Origin: Nanobdellota archaeon
Lineage (GTDB): Archaea; Nanobdellota; Nanobdellia; Woesearchaeales; GW2011-AR9
Direction: 5' to 3'
DNA: 11,935 nt
NCBI GenBank assembly: GCA_030695605.1
Contig: JAUYQE010000014.1
Location: 1-11,935 of the forward strand
Below, piece after piece: positions 11,354 through 11,935 of this stretch. The notes below the pieces were generated by a model. The model saw only the letters and a list, made by a program, of their open reading frames with translations, was not told the DNA's origin and did no database searches. A program made the translations under genes and the position numbers. Numbering within the stretch: position 1 is the stretch's first letter; every line of letters begins with the position of its first letter.

Positions 11354-11829
11354 TAGTTTCCAACGCTTCTCCACTGATAGTTCTGGGAAAAGTAGGGCAA
11401 CTTCAATTACTGAAAGCGTGTTTTGAGAGGATTATTATTCCTCCAGCCGTTGTTGAAGAAGTTCTGGCCCAAGCAGAAAGTGCCGAAGCTTTGGCTCTTC
11501 GCCAGGGAATTGCTGACGGTTGGATCCTCACCGAAAAAGTAAAGCCCCTGCTCCGGACGGCCGTTATGGGGAAAGGGGAAACGGAAGCGATTTCTCTCGC
11601 TGCAAAGAAAAAATATCGCCTTCTCCTTGACGATGACACTGCTAAGGCGTATGCAACACTCTCCGGCGTAGAGGCTCATGGCATGCTCTACGTGCTGCTG
11701 CTCGCTGTCAAAAAGAAAAAAATATCCCGAGATGAAGCTAAAGACGTTCTTCAGCAGATGATCCTTTCTGGCTTCTATATCTCTACCGAGATCTATGCTC
11801 GGTTTGTTGATCTTCTGGAGAGCATGTAA
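11350..11829 (+). CDS. DUF3368 PIN-like toxin
   Basis: The 159-residue protein is a PIN-fold nuclease of the DUF3368 type: MIVSNASPLIVLGKVGQLQL (1-20), IIIPPAVVEEVLAQAESAEA (28-47), GKGETEAISLAAKKKYRLLL (74-93), DDDTAKAYA (94-102) and VEAHGMLYVLLLAVKKKKIS. The first PIN acidic position is Asn5 instead of Asp, which is a recurrent variant in this family; Glu36/Glu37, Glu77 and Asp94-96 remain. The partner gene upstream overlaps by ATGA. The product is presumably an RNase held in check by UPF0175; activity is not proven by sequence. The length is normal for the family. Confidence 0.88.
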   Translation: MIVSNASPLIVLGKVGQLQLLKACFERIIIPPAVVEEVLAQAESAEALALRQGIADGWILTEKVKPLLRTAVMGKGETEAISLAAKKKYRLLLDDDTAKAYATLSGVEAHGMLYVLLLAVKKKKISRDEAKDVLQQMILSGFYISTEIYARFVDLLESM

Positions 11830-11837
11830 GCATTTCC

Positions 11838-11863
11838 TTCTGAACCAACGGCACAATTCAGAA
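11838..11863 (+). terminator. Possible hairpin after the DUF3368 gene
   Basis: TTCTGAA and TTCAGAA form a 7-bp stem with a 12-nt loop, beginning 8 bp after the toxin stop. No T-run follows on the + strand, so its role as a terminator is uncertain. Confidence 0.35.
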
Positions 11864-11885
11864 AGTGAGTGATAAATAAATAAAG

Positions 11886-11935
11886 CAGTAACCATTTTGT
11901 TTGATTGGAAAAGCAACCAAAATGAGGTGTTACTG
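11886..11935. repeat. Inverted repeat at the window end, possibly an operator
   Basis: CAGTAA-c-CATTTTG (11886-11899) pairs with CAAAATG-aggtg-TTACTG (11918-11935) across 18 bp. A TATA-like GATAAATAAATAAA lies just before it (11871-11884), so it may be an operator or the leader of a gene beyond the window. The repeat touches the window edge and may extend further. Confidence 0.5.

Noticed and set aside
1..11935. CRISPR array, tRNA or rRNA genes
   Set aside because: I saw no regularly spaced direct repeats and no cloverleaf or rRNA-like sequence on either strand by reading; a tRNAscan or Rfam run was not possible.

Overview
The window is archaeal. It carries an archaeal/eukaryotic-type rRNA pseudouridine synthase with a PUA domain (Cbf5), four ribosomal proteins found only in archaea and eukaryotes (eS19, eL39, eL31, eL33/L35Ae), and TATA boxes centred about 25-28 bp upstream of many start codons, which suggests leaderless mRNAs. 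Small genes, tight packing and many toxin-antitoxin (TA) pairs would fit a DPANN-like lineage. That placement is inference; the sequence names no taxon.

Layout. 3-605 (+) is the 3' part of a TPR-repeat protein cut by the window edge. 624-3092 (-) is cbf5, interrupted by a 506-residue intein with a LAGLIDADG homing endonuclease. A divergent promoter region (3093-3192) separates it from a CBS-MgtE-type membrane protein (3193-4221, +). The 245-bp gap after it holds four back-to-back hairpins (4264-4468). hicBA follows (4467-4913, -). Then comes a ribosomal operon read leftward, eS19-eL39-eL31 (6104 to 5075), with exactly 5-nt gaps; a 33-codon reading frame follows eL31 with the same 5-nt gap. 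At 6261-8127 (+) a membrane-anchored coiled-coil protein is followed by a soluble paralogue of its cytoplasmic half.

From 8184 on, the region is mostly TA modules: a decayed VapB antitoxin fragment, a DUF2683/RelE-like pair (-), a wHTH-MNT/HEPN pair (+), vapBC (-), the housekeeping gene eL33 (-), and a UPF0175/DUF3368 pair (+). The last 28 bp of eL33 occur again (27/28 identical) on the far side of vapBC, so the vapBC cassette is bracketed by direct repeats as if it had entered at the 3' end of the eL33 gene.

How it works together. The housekeeping part serves ribosome production: Cbf5 modifies rRNA, and eS19, eL39, eL31 and eL33 are ribosomal subunits. The accessory part consists of five intact two-gene TA systems, each with overlapping or nearly abutting genes. 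The points most worth following are the Cbf5 intein, the hairpin chain at 4264-4468, the conserved-spacing small ORF after eL31, the paralogous pair at 6261-8127, and the eL33-derived repeats around vapBC.
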